38,233 nucleotides of DNA. Origin: a virus. The DNA lies in the IMG/VR virus record IMGVR_UViG_3300031857_000540, positions 1-38,233 of that record; one strand, written 5' to 3'. Shown one piece after another: positions 19,610 through 28,157 of this stretch. The notes under the pieces were generated by a model. The model was given only the letters and a program-made list of their open reading frames with translations. It did not search any database and was not told the DNA's origin. Position numbers and translations under genes: made by a program. Every line of letters starts with the position of its first letter. The first letter of the stretch is position 1.

Positions 19610-19780
19610 TTATTTTAATTTTAAAATGTTTTCTTGTAATTTAACAGCGAGTTTATAAACAAACTCGATGTCTTTTCCTTTGAATGGAACTTCACCCAAA
19701 CCTATTAGAAGCGCCTCAAGCTCTCGTTTTGAGAGCTTGAGGGTTGCTTCCGTAGGAATATTGTTTTTATTTTCTGCCAT
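19610..19780 (-). CDS. Small uncharacterised protein, 56 residues
   Basis: The frame starts MAENKNNIPTEATLKLSKRE and ends in a Lys-Leu-Gln-Glu-Asn-Ile-Leu helix. It is charged and helical, with no recognised motif. It starts 18 bases after the stop of the 508-residue fibre-like gene and leads directly into the 58-residue gene. Unusually, its codons 13-22 contain a perfect 12-base-pair inverted repeat (19714-19742), which may act on the mRNA as well as encode protein. Confidence 0.65.
   Translation of the reverse strand: MAENKNNIPTEATLKLSKRELEALLIGLGEVPFKGKDIEFVYKLAVKLQENILKLK
19714..19742 (-). repeat. Perfect 12-bp hairpin inside the 56-residue gene
   Basis: CCTCAAGCTCTC at 714-725 and GAGAGCTTGAGG at 731-742 are exact inverse complements around a 5-base loop (GTTTT on plus, AAAAC on minus). 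There is no T-run after it, so it does not look like a plain terminator. It could be a pause, processing or stability element. Confidence 0.8.
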
Positions 19781-19797
19781 AACCCTTTCAAGTTAGA

Positions 19798-21324
19798 TTA
19801 TGAGTAGATAAAAATATCTCCATCAGCAGAAATTGCGATGTTACCTTCGTCATCATAACCAGCAGCTGTAGCCGCTGTAGATGCAGCAAATCCATTGGCA
19901 ACCGACACATAGGCGGTAGTCATGAATGCGTCAGCAGTTACACTTGTAGCAGTAGAAGCTACACCATTAGCAACAGCCCAACGTTGGTCAAGGAAATCAT
20001 AGTAGAATGCAGTACCTATACCAGCAGAACCTGATTCAACAATAATACCACCTTCGCCTGCTGGTACTACTGAACCAGAACCAGCGTTCAAGAAGACAAA
20101 TCTATCTTCAACAACAAGGTTAGATGTATTGATTGTAGTAGTTGTACCATTTACAGTCAAATCGCCAGTGATGGTCAATGCAGCAAATGTTGGTGAATCG
20201 CCAGTCTGAACACCCAAGTCGATGTTAGTACCATTTACAGTCAAAGTACCTTGAGATGGTGATGTAACAGCCGAAGCGGAAACTACACCAGTACCATTCA
20301 AGATTGTAGCAGCAGTAATAGAACCACCCAATGATGTGGAAGTTCCAGCAATTGTAATAGCAGAGTTAGCCAATTTAGCATTAGCTATCGTACCATTTAC
20401 AATGTGTCCGTTTTGAATTGATGAAGAAGCAATTTTGACATCAGTTACGTTAGCATCAGCAATTTTAGCAGTAACCACAGCACCAGCAGCAATCTTACCA
20501 CTTGTAACAGCATCGTTGTCGATTTTAGCGGTAGTTACACCAAGGTTTGCTAATTGACCACTATCAATAGAACCTGAAATCACAACAGCACTAAGCGTAC
20601 CCGCTGTATTTGTTAAATCGATAGTAGCACTATCAGTTACACCTGTAATAGCACCAGAACCTGATAAGATACCAGAACCTGCGAAACTAATCTTTGTGTA
20701 TTCAATAGCAGCAGCAGCGGCTACAGCAGCGTTAACAATCTGACCTGCACCAATTTTAGCACTTGTAATAGCATTGTTAGCAATAGTAGCAACACCAGGC
20801 GCAGTAATTGTGATATCACCACTTACGTTTGTTAAGTTAGCGTAAGATGCTGAAGTAGCGGTTGAAGCGTTACCTGTTAAAGCACCAACAAATGTAGTAG
20901 ATGTTACTGAAGATAAACCAGAAATTGTAGTAGCAGATGAACCTAATGAAACTGCGGTAGAACCAATAGTTACTGATGAGTTAGCCAATTTCGCGTTAGT
21001 TACGTTACCATCAATGATGTTTGCACTTGCAACTGAACCAGTAGCCAAAGCGGCTGTGATTACAGCACCAGCAGCAATTTTACTACTAACTACAGCATTA
21101 TCAGCAATTTTACTAGCTATTACAGCACCAGCAGCCAACTGACCTTGGTCAATAGAACCTGAAGCTACCACACCACTAATAGAACCTGCGGATAATGTTA
21201 AATCAATTGTTGCTGTATCGGTTACGGCGGTGACTGCGCCAGATCCAGACAAAATACCAGTACCAGCGAAACTCAATTGAGATACGGCTGAGCCCGATAC
21301 TATCACTTTTTTCCATGTTGCCAT
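19798..21324 (-). CDS. Fibre-like repeat protein, 508 residues
   Basis: A low-charge, Ala/Ser/Thr/Val-rich protein built from two long repeats: FAGTGILSGSGAVTAVTD near residue 19 recurs as FAGSGILSGSGAITGVTD near residue 217, each followed by NAKLANS-type steps (IADNAVVSSKIAAGAV and similar) that predict a regular beta-helical or trimeric fibre shaft. The C-terminal part (about 350-508) holds a TLTVNG...LTITGDLTVNGTTTTINTSNL segment, typical of tail-fibre proteins with repeated beta-strands. The first 20 residues, [20 protein letters not shown], match those of the 227-residue protein and could be a shared docking tag. The start is fixed by AGGAGAAAT before the ATG. Confidence 0.78.
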   Translation of the reverse strand: MATWKKVIVSGSAVSQLSFAGTGILSGSGAVTAVTDTATIDLTLSAGSISGVVASGSIDQGQLAAGAVIASKIADNAVVSSKIAAGAVITAALATGSVASANIIDGNVTNAKLANSSVTIGSTAVSLGSSATTISGLSSVTSTTFVGALTGNASTATSASYANLTNVSGDITITAPGVATIANNAITSAKIGAGQIVNAAVAAAAAIEYTKISFAGSGILSGSGAITGVTDSATIDLTNTAGTLSAVVISGSIDSGQLANLGVTTAKIDNDAVTSGKIAAGAVVTAKIADANVTDVKIASSSIQNGHIVNGTIANAKLANSAITIAGTSTSLGGSITAATILNGTGVVSASAVTSPSQGTLTVNGTNIDLGVQTGDSPTFAALTITGDLTVNGTTTTINTSNLVVEDRFVFLNAGSGSVVPAGEGGIIVESGSAGIGTAFYYDFLDQRWAVANGVASTATSVTADAFMTTAYVSVANGFAASTAATAAGYDDEGNIAISADGDIFIYS

Positions 21325-21381
21325 TTAATTTCTCCTATTTTAATGCATTAAAAATTTAACATAGTGTTTTTGTATACATGA

Positions 21382-21388
21382 ATAAATA
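21382..21388 (-). promoter_or_regulatory. TATTTAT element before the 508-residue fibre gene (putative late promoter)
   Basis: The coding strand reads TAATATTTATTCAT, 57 bases before the start codon, directly after the stop of the preceding gene. Confidence 0.6.
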
Positions 21389-22036
21389 TTATAATCCAAA
21401 GTAAAACGAAGAACCGGAATAAATAATTCCACCTTCAATTGCTTCTAAATTCAAATTTGAACTATCACCAATAATTGTTCTACCAACGGAATCAACTTTC
21501 AATCCTTCAAATGAACCACTTGATACTGATAGTGAACCTGTAATTTGAACATTATTTGTTGTTGAGTAAAAAGAACCCGTTAATGAAAATATTCCACCAA
21601 TTCCACCAAGTGTATCAAATCTAGATGCAATTGATGCTGATAATGACGTGAAAGCCCCACTAATATCAGTTTTTAGTGCGTATGAACTTGTAACTGAATT
21701 TAAACCATTTACTTGACTTTGAATTGAACCTGTAAATGTGTTAAGTGCTGAAATATCAGTTCCACCTGAAGATGGGAATTGGAATGTAGCAAATGAAGCT
21801 GAATCATCAAATCCAGCATAACCTGGAGTTTCAAATGCTACAAATTTTGAAGTAACATAAAGTTGGTTTTGACTTTGTACATATACAATTTGACCATCCT
21901 TTAACCGGTCGTGGTATAAGGAGTACATAGTCGAGGATGACGCAACCGTAATCCAACCGCCTTGTACATAAGTAATGTCGGTAAATGAGCCGGAAGCCCC
22001 ACTCCTAACGTAAATATCACCTGCTGTAGTTGCCAT
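21389..22036 (-). CDS. Putative fibre or adhesin subunit, 215 residues
   Basis: A Ser/Gly/Thr-rich protein. The N-terminal 80 residues (with GGWITVASSSTMYSL and the DRLKDGQIVYVQ segment) form a globular domain of a kind often seen at the start of T4-like fibre accessory proteins. The middle has a coiled-coil-like stretch (SALNTFTGSIQSQVNGLNSV, about residues 94-113), and the C-terminus is a beta-rich SLSVSSGSFEGLKVDSVGR run. No family was recognised. The start is supported by AGGAGATTAGATAGA before the ATG. It is 14 bases downstream of the cadherin-like protein and belongs to that operon. Confidence 0.72.
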   Translation of the reverse strand: MATTAGDIYVRSGASGSFTDITYVQGGWITVASSSTMYSLYHDRLKDGQIVYVQSQNQLYVTSKFVAFETPGYAGFDDSASFATFQFPSSGGTDISALNTFTGSIQSQVNGLNSVTSSYALKTDISGAFTSLSASIASRFDTLGGIGGIFSLTGSFYSTTNNVQITGSLSVSSGSFEGLKVDSVGRTIIGDSSNLNLEAIEGGIIYSGSSFYFGL

Positions 22037-22050
22037 TCTATCTAATCTCC

Positions 22051-25000
22051 TTATGGTGCGGATGCCGTATCCGGCATCAAATAATATCTTGAGTTGTTAG
22101 TATTTTTACCTTCAGCAAAAATCATACCCCAACGGGTATATCCTTGATATGCTGATTGTAAATCGAAGTAATACACACCGGTCCCAATCGTACCTGGAAT
22201 AGCAGCGTCTTTAGCATATGTGTAATATTCATTAGCAGTTCCAATAGAATCGGGCGGAACGCCATCATACATACTTGCGGGTTTACCTCCTAAATTAGAA
22301 GCGGATGGGAAAATTATTAACAATCGTTGTGATGTGGAACTAAAATTAAAATACCCAAGTGTGGATATTCCTGTAGCTGATGTATCTGACATAGTTGATA
22401 GCGAACTACTCTTATGTAAAGTACAAGCACCACCAATATAAGATGGTGTAAACGTACTACCTAATGACCCACTTTGTAACATAGCTATTACCGACCCACT
22501 TGTAATTCCAATACCATCAGCATCAGTATCACCTAAAGATGCGATAGCCGTGGATTGGTTAGCAGCAGAACCACCACTCCAACCATATCCATATACAAGG
22601 CCTATTTGGTCTGATATAGTTATTGTATTTGAAGAATATGTTCTTGACTTACCATGCACATCCGTAATTGTAGCATCGTATGTCAATGTTTGACCACTTG
22701 AAATTGTTGATACATTTTTTATAACATATGATGATGAATTTGCGTTTTGTGGAACTGCGTATAAGTCAGACCCATTTGTACCACCAAGTGACATTAAGAA
22801 TGGAGTATCAGTTTCCATGTCAGTTATACTTGCACTTACTAATCCGGTATTGGCCGATATAGATGCCGTTAGGTTAGTAGTAATTGGGGTGAATGATGCC
22901 GTTGGTACACTATTAGAAGCCACATTTATTGTTATACTACCACTACCAATGTTATTGTATTGGTCACGGAATGTTATATTTGATGTAAATGTTTGACCTG
23001 ATGTGTAAGAGCCACTAACATTTTGTGCTATTGATATAGCGCCAGTTGAGGTAACACCTACAAGAGCATTCGATGATGTAAATGATTGAACCGCAGCCAA
23101 ATTGTATTGTGGTGAGTATGTAACTCCCAAATCACCTTGAGTACCACTTCTACCATTTGTACTTGTGTAAATCAAAGCACCACTTCTTGCAGTTTCTATA
23201 ACGTAGAACGTACCATTTGTTGTTAAAGTACCAACAGGAGCTTGAGCGATGGTTATTGAGAATGGGAATGAAGCAGAACCACTTCCCACTTTACCAAAAC
23301 TATCAGCAACGCTTCCACTAAATGTATAAGTTCCAGCGGGTACATTTGTATTAGCATAAATGTAATAGTTGTCACCACTTTGAAGATGACTAAATCCAGC
23401 TGAAGAAGATACTAATTGGAAACTTGAATGATTTATAGTATCACCAATACCAGGTTGTGGTTCTCCAAATGAAACAATGGCTAGATTTTGAGGTGACCTA
23501 GCCCCATTTGTATTTAAATAACTCGAATACGCAACCGTATTAGAAGCAATGATGGGTGCTAAATTTGGAGTAACTCTTAATGTGTGAGTTCTATATTGTT
23601 TTGTGGTTTCAAACGAAGTTTCTGAAGCCGTTACTTGTACTTGAATTGTAGAGCCAGACGTGTATATAGAACCACTTATATGACTTGCTAGTTCAAGAGC
23701 AAGTGATGTAGAGCCGGTATATTGTGTAGTTCCGTTTGTAAATCTAACATACCCAGCCGGTGAACTATTGACTTTCCACATTTGTGAAACGGCTGACGAG
23801 TATGTAATACTACCAGCAGTATATCCATCGGTGTTTGTGGTTAAATCAGCACCAGATACTGCGGATTCTACTATGTAATACGTTTGTGTATCAGACCCAA
23901 TAGTTGAACTAGCATCAGCATCAATTGGTATGGTGATTTCTGCGGTATCGGTAGTGGTATTGTAAGCATCACTCACGGTCACTAAATAAACATATCTATC
24001 AGCTACATCAGAGTTTAAGTAAACTCCATTTTTACGAGTTACACTTCCACCGGATGTACATTGGAATGGGTCAGCGTGTGGGTCATATAAAGACGTACCA
24101 CCTAAAGACGAAGTAATGTTTGTACCAACACTATTAAGATATGCGGATATTAATGTGAAGTTACTAAATACTATAGTATCACTCTCCGAATCAGTAGCAG
24201 TTATTGAACCAACAGTCGTACCATTTGATGAGTTTTCATTTATAGCAGTTAAAGTCTGATTATTTACTACAGGAACTACGTTATCGACTACTGAAACTCT
24301 AAATGGTAAGTATGTAATTGAATCAGAATCATCACCATCTTGATAATGTTGGTCACTTGCCGTGAGTACAAAATTGTAATGAGTTGTGGTCTCATAATCC
24401 AATGAAGCAGTTACTTGATTCAATTGAACATATGTAGCGCCAAGCGTCAATGAGAATTCGGATGGTACTGACCCCGTTCCTATTGTGATTGTATCACTTT
24501 CAGCATCGGTAAAATATACTCTAACTTTGTTATTAGCAGCTGTAGAGTTTTCGTTTAAAGATTGTGTATATGATGTTACAATAGAGCCCCCAGTTGAAGT
24601 TTGTCTCCAAACAGGAGCCGTATTTGGATTAACACGGATATATACAGTTTGAGAACCAACTCCAAAAAATGTATCAACGGCTTCTACCAAAAATGGATGT
24701 GAACCAGAACCCGGAGTGGTATCCGTATTCATAGATGCGGTTGATTTTGTGTTCAATGTAATTTGACCGGCCGATGATATCTTGAATAAGTCAGCGGTGT
24801 ACAAACTTGAAGTTCTAAATGTAATTGATTGTGCTTCAGCATCGGTAGCAGATACAATACCGACCACCGAACCACTAACCTCAAATTCTTGAATAGTAAA
24901 TCCAGTAGTTGTTATTACAGGAACACTATTTGGAAAGAATACTTTTTCAATAAAATTTGCAAGAGAACCACTTGTAGCGAAATTTGTATTATATACGCCA

Positions 25001-25695
25001 GCGGGTAAATTAGTATTAGATACCACACGATTACCATCAAATGTGGTTAACGGATTTGTTGATTGTGATAACGCAGTATCAGACCCATTCGATGATGTAT
25101 TGATTGTAATGGTGATAGCGTTGCCGGTATTTGTTGCAACTACACCATTTCCTACAAAATCTATACTTCTAACATTTACCGATAGAACAGAACCTTCATC
25201 TGAAGCGGTAATTGCTAAACCAGAACCACCACCACCACCTGCAAGTGCTGATAAATCAACAGAATTACCATTTGATATAGTGAGCGCATTTGTAGATGGA
25301 TTAAATGAAAGTGTTTGAGCGTCTGAACCGGTAGCGTCTACGTCATTTTCGATAGCAGACATTCGTGTAGCAATTGAGCTTGAAAATGATGATATAGTAG
25401 ATACTATTGAACTTGAAACAGCGGAAGTGTTTTGAGATTGTGATACAATTCTATCTTGAATAGACGCTGAAAAATATGGGAATGTTCCCGGAGTAAGAAC
25501 ACTACCTTGTTTAAATTCAGTAAACGCCTTTATCTGATTAGATTGAAATGGTGTTATGTATTGACTTTGCGCGGGTTTGTTTGGTATGGCTGTAAAGTCT
25601 ATTTGTGCAGACGATGAATATATACCGCTGCCAATTAGTGAACCACTAATTGACCCTTGAAACGAACCGCTAAAAGAACCGCTGTAATCCGGCAT
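22051..25695 (-). CDS. Large adhesin-like protein with cadherin/Ig-like repeats
   Basis: A 1214-residue protein. The first 30 residues are a Gly-Ser-rich repeat (SGSFSGSFQGSISGSLIGSG). A GGGGGSG linker lies near residue 158. From about residue 265 several cadherin-like beta-sandwich repeats follow, shown by recurrent NENSS-type starts followed by VGSITATDSESD, SLDYETTTHYNFVLTASD and similar calcium-binding strings. Later repeats are less clear, with a Pro-Asn-Leu-Ala-Pro-Ile linker pattern at repeat joints. The C-terminal 170 residues form a separate domain with a LGYFNFSSTSQRLLIIFP segment and a final Tyr/Gly-rich region. This resembles calcium-dependent adhesins, so a role in host binding or as a structural spike is inferred. 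Start from ATGAGGAAAACATAATG. Confidence 0.75.
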   Translation of the reverse strand: MPDYSGSFSGSFQGSISGSLIGSGIYSSSAQIDFTAIPNKPAQSQYITPFQSNQIKAFTEFKQGSVLTPGTFPYFSASIQDRIVSQSQNTSAVSSSIVSTISSFSSSIATRMSAIENDVDATGSDAQTLSFNPSTNALTISNGNSVDLSALAGGGGGSGLAITASDEGSVLSVNVRSIDFVGNGVVATNTGNAITITINTSSNGSDTALSQSTNPLTTFDGNRVVSNTNLPAGVYNTNFATSGSLANFIEKVFFPNSVPVITTTGFTIQEFEVSGSVVGIVSATDAEAQSITFRTSSLYTADLFKISSAGQITLNTKSTASMNTDTTPGSGSHPFLVEAVDTFFGVGSQTVYIRVNPNTAPVWRQTSTGGSIVTSYTQSLNENSTAANNKVRVYFTDAESDTITIGTGSVPSEFSLTLGATYVQLNQVTASLDYETTTHYNFVLTASDQHYQDGDDSDSITYLPFRVSVVDNVVPVVNNQTLTAINENSSNGTTVGSITATDSESDTIVFSNFTLISAYLNSVGTNITSSLGGTSLYDPHADPFQCTSGGSVTRKNGVYLNSDVADRYVYLVTVSDAYNTTTDTAEITIPIDADASSTIGSDTQTYYIVESAVSGADLTTNTDGYTAGSITYSSAVSQMWKVNSSPAGYVRFTNGTTQYTGSTSLALELASHISGSIYTSGSTIQVQVTASETSFETTKQYRTHTLRVTPNLAPIIASNTVAYSSYLNTNGARSPQNLAIVSFGEPQPGIGDTINHSSFQLVSSSAGFSHLQSGDNYYIYANTNVPAGTYTFSGSVADSFGKVGSGSASFPFSITIAQAPVGTLTTNGTFYVIETARSGALIYTSTNGRSGTQGDLGVTYSPQYNLAAVQSFTSSNALVGVTSTGAISIAQNVSGSYTSGQTFTSNITFRDQYNNIGSGSITINVASNSVPTASFTPITTNLTASISANTGLVSASITDMETDTPFLMSLGGTNGSDLYAVPQNANSSSYVIKNVSTISSGQTLTYDATITDVHGKSRTYSSNTITISDQIGLVYGYGWSGGSAANQSTAIASLGDTDADGIGITSGSVIAMLQSGSLGSTFTPSYIGGACTLHKSSSLSTMSDTSATGISTLGYFNFSSTSQRLLIIFPSASNLGGKPASMYDGVPPDSIGTANEYYTYAKDAAIPGTIGTGVYYFDLQSAYQGYTRWGMIFAEGKNTNNSRYYLMPDTASAP

Positions 25696-25732
25696 TATGT
25701 TTTCCTCATATAATTTTCTATTACTATCCTTA

Positions 25733-25739
25733 ATAAATA
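25733..25739 (-). promoter_or_regulatory. TATTTAT element before the cadherin-like gene (putative late promoter)
   Basis: The coding strand reads TACTATTTATTAAG, 37 bases before the start codon and after the PhoH stop. Confidence 0.6.
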
Positions 25740-25764
25740 GTAAGATTTATACGGAACTTGTTTC

Positions 25765-26424
25765 TTAAAAGGATGCTAACAACATTAATATGTCGTCAAG
25801 AGCTTCATGTCTATGATTATCTTTCAAAACTACAGTGTAAGCATACTTACTTCCTTTTAGCTTTGGAACTTCATGGATTGCAGAGTCATTTTGGTATTTT
25901 AAGTCAATTTGTTGTGAATCACCACACAAAATCATCGTAGAACCTTTACCAAGTCGAGCTAAAACCATTTGCAATTGTTGTTTTGTCAAGTTTTGGAACT
26001 CATCTACGATACAAACCGCATTATCAAACGTTCTACCTCTAAAATGCGTTAATGATACTAACTCAAGGTTACCATCCTTCTCCATTTTCTCTAATATGTC
26101 AGGTTTGTTATAAACTTTTCTCATATTATCACGGATTGGTACTAACCATGGTTCTAATTTTTCTTCTAATGAACCGGGAAGAAATCCATTGTCTTCATTT
26201 GACACAGTAGGTCGTGTCATTATGATTTTGTTAACTTGTCTTTTAAAGAATAAATCCAATGCAATCTGACAGGCAAGTAATGTCTTACCACTACCGGCTT
26301 TACCAACGATAAAGTTAAATGGTGTTTGGATAATTTGAGACTTTGCCTCTTTTTGTTCGTCAGATAAGGTTATCGAAAACTTGATATCACTTTTTGGAAC
26401 TCGTCTTTGAATATTTTCGGCCAT
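25765..26424 (-). CDS. phoH: PhoH-like ATPase
   Basis: With the ATG at 26424 the protein has 219 residues. It has the P-loop GKAGSGKT (about residues 42-49), then TRPTVSNEDNGFLPG (about 72-86), the typical PhoH segment before the second half of the fold, the Walker B-like VDEFQNLT (about 142-149), and GDSQQID. PhoH proteins are RNA-helicase-like ATPases that are frequent in aquatic phages and whose role is not settled. The open frame reaches ATG at 26436, but the site at 26424 has GGAG six bases before it, so I prefer it. The gene sits alone between the capsid terminator and the fibre module, with tandem promoter elements of its own. Confidence 0.92.
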   Translation of the reverse strand: MAENIQRRVPKSDIKFSITLSDEQKEAKSQIIQTPFNFIVGKAGSGKTLLACQIALDLFFKRQVNKIIMTRPTVSNEDNGFLPGSLEEKLEPWLVPIRDNMRKVYNKPDILEKMEKDGNLELVSLTHFRGRTFDNAVCIVDEFQNLTKQQLQMVLARLGKGSTMILCGDSQQIDLKYQNDSAIHEVPKLKGSKYAYTVVLKDNHRHEALDDILMLLASF

Positions 26425-26430
26425 ATTTTT

Positions 26431-26434
26431 CTCC
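26431..26434 (-). promoter_or_regulatory. Shine-Dalgarno site that sets the PhoH start at 26424
   Basis: GGAG lies six bases before the ATG at 26424. The upstream in-frame ATG at 26434-26436 overlaps this site and has no ribosome-binding sequence of its own. Confidence 0.7.
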
Positions 26435-26454
26435 ATATTTCGTAAACCTTGTTT

Positions 26455-26467
26455 ATAAATATAAATA
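26455..26467 (-). promoter_or_regulatory. Two overlapping TATTTAT elements before PhoH (putative late promoters)
   Basis: The coding strand reads GGATATTTATATTTATAAAC, two copies sharing one base, 18 and 24 bases before the open frame's first ATG (30 and 36 before the preferred start). The only double copy in the window. Confidence 0.6.
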
Positions 26468-26484
26468 TCCCTATGGCAATAAAA

Positions 26485-26506
26485 AAGGGGGTCGTTTGAC
26501 CCCCTT
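26485..26506 (-). terminator. Strong rho-independent terminator after gp23
   Basis: The 9-pair stem AAGGGGGTC/GACCCCCTT with loop AAAC on the minus strand runs into a T-run (CCCCCTTTTTTATTG). It is the most GC-rich hairpin in the window and follows the capsid gene, as in other T4-like phages where capsid output must be insulated. Confidence 0.9.
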
Positions 26507-26529
26507 CTCTATTTTAATAAAGATTTATA

Positions 26530-28125
26530 TTAGATAGTTGAACCCAATGTGTTCAAACCATCAACAAATACTTTACCGTAGAACTCACCACGAATCATTT
26601 CCTTCGCGTAACGAGTCATTACACCCTTACGAGGTTGGAAGTTTTTCGGGTCGTACACCAAAGGAGTCATGATTAATGGAATGTATGGAGCGTATACAGC
26701 ACCAGTTTCCAAGAATTGAGCACCTTTGAAACCTAACAAGATAACGTTTTCAGTCATGTAAGGGTTTTTGTACACTTGGTAGCGGTTAGCGAATGAACCT
26801 ACTTGAGATACACCCATTGCGAACTGCATTTCAGCACCAGTACCACTAGCAGCGAATCCAGGGATAGATTCAAGGATAGTTGCAACGTCAGGAGATACTA
26901 CCATAAAGTTAGCTCCACCTCTCATGGTTTTAGCATGGATTTGGTTAGAAACTCTCTGAAGTACAGTACCTAATGTAGCGAACCATGTACCTTGAATGTA
27001 AGCAGTGTAGTTAGCAGCTGATTGAGCAAAAGCTGAACCATTCCATTCGTAACCAACACGAGCTGACCAGTAACCTGTAGTCAATGCGTTAGTCATCAAC
27101 ATATCCAAGATTTCGAAATCGATTTCTTGAGAAACGTATTCTGACAACATTGAAGTTAATTCAGCCTCGGCGTCAATTGAATGGTAAGCGTTCAAATCTT
27201 GAGCAAATTCAGGAGTCCATTGTGCTTTCAACTTACGAGTCTTAGCAACGATAGGAACTGAACGAAGTTCAACGTTTAATTCAGGAATACCCAAATCAGT
27301 TTCAGGGTTTGCAGCGAAACCTGAAGTGGTTTGTTCGAAGTCACCACGAGTGATATCGCTTGGTTGTTTGTGGTAAGCAACTTGTACAGCGGTAGCATTT
27401 GTTACAGCACCATCAGCTACTACGAATTCAACATAAGTAGAACCATCAGTTGTAGTCAAGTTTTCGATTACGTTAACGTAAGCAGAAGCGGACAACAATT
27501 GGAATGCACGAACGCCTTCGAAGTCAGCATTAAGACCAGCCAAGTTAACTTTTACAACATCGTAAGAGGTTGGAGCACCATAACGTGAGTCGAAGTTAAT
27601 AGAAGCTGAAGTAGCGTTTGAAGCTGTAGCGAATACAGTAGCAAATTGGTCGTTGATAGTATAACCAAAACGACCACCACCATAAAGACCACCAGTTGCT
27701 TGACCAGCAGTTTCGGTGATACCGAATACTGAATCAGCTTGTGAATCTTTACCTGAACCGGTTGTGAAACCAGGTTGACCTGAACCATACTTGAAATCCA
27801 AGTAGAATACAAGACCAGATGGTAAGTTCATAGGTTGTACTGAAACGAATTCTTTAGCAGCGATTTCAGAGAAGATACGTCTTACTAAAGGAAGAGCTAC
27901 ACCAGCCCATTCTTCAGAGTTAGCAGCAGTACCAGTAGCAGATGCTTCAGATACTAATTGTTTTGCTTGGTTTTCCAACAAAGTAGCCATACCACTTCTT
28001 TCGAAGTCAGACTTGATACCTTCTAAAAGACCGGTCTTAGCCCATTTAGCTACGATACCTTTGCTCTCTTCAGATAATCTTTTGTTGAAACCAGCAGATT
28101 CATTTAAAATGTTATTGATTTTCAT
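26530..28125 (-). CDS. 23: Major capsid protein gp23
   Basis: 531 residues against 521 in T4. The N-terminal about 60 residues form the scaffold-facing propeptide, ending at a probable protease site Val-Ser-Glu60 before ASATG, close to T4's cleavage after residue 65. The mature part opens with a WAGVALPLVRRIF string, then EFVSVQPMNLPSGLVFYLDF (about residues 92-111), the recognised gp23 core. The C-terminus has YQVYKNPYMTENVILLGFKG and the KGVMTRYAKEMIRGEFYGKV tail, also typical. It follows gp22 by 32 bases with AAGGAAAATTAAG before the ATG, and a strong terminator follows. Confidence 0.95.
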   Translation of the reverse strand: MKINNILNESAGFNKRLSEESKGIVAKWAKTGLLEGIKSDFERSGMATLLENQAKQLVSEASATGTAANSEEWAGVALPLVRRIFSEIAAKEFVSVQPMNLPSGLVFYLDFKYGSGQPGFTTGSGKDSQADSVFGITETAGQATGGLYGGGRFGYTINDQFATVFATASNATSASINFDSRYGAPTSYDVVKVNLAGLNADFEGVRAFQLLSASAYVNVIENLTTTDGSTYVEFVVADGAVTNATAVQVAYHKQPSDITRGDFEQTTSGFAANPETDLGIPELNVELRSVPIVAKTRKLKAQWTPEFAQDLNAYHSIDAEAELTSMLSEYVSQEIDFEILDMLMTNALTTGYWSARVGYEWNGSAFAQSAANYTAYIQGTWFATLGTVLQRVSNQIHAKTMRGGANFMVVSPDVATILESIPGFAASGTGAEMQFAMGVSQVGSFANRYQVYKNPYMTENVILLGFKGAQFLETGAVYAPYIPLIMTPLVYDPKNFQPRKGVMTRYAKEMIRGEFYGKVFVDGLNTLGSTI

Positions 28126-28157
28126 CTTAATTTTCCTTTTTTCTTTTGGTTTTAGAA

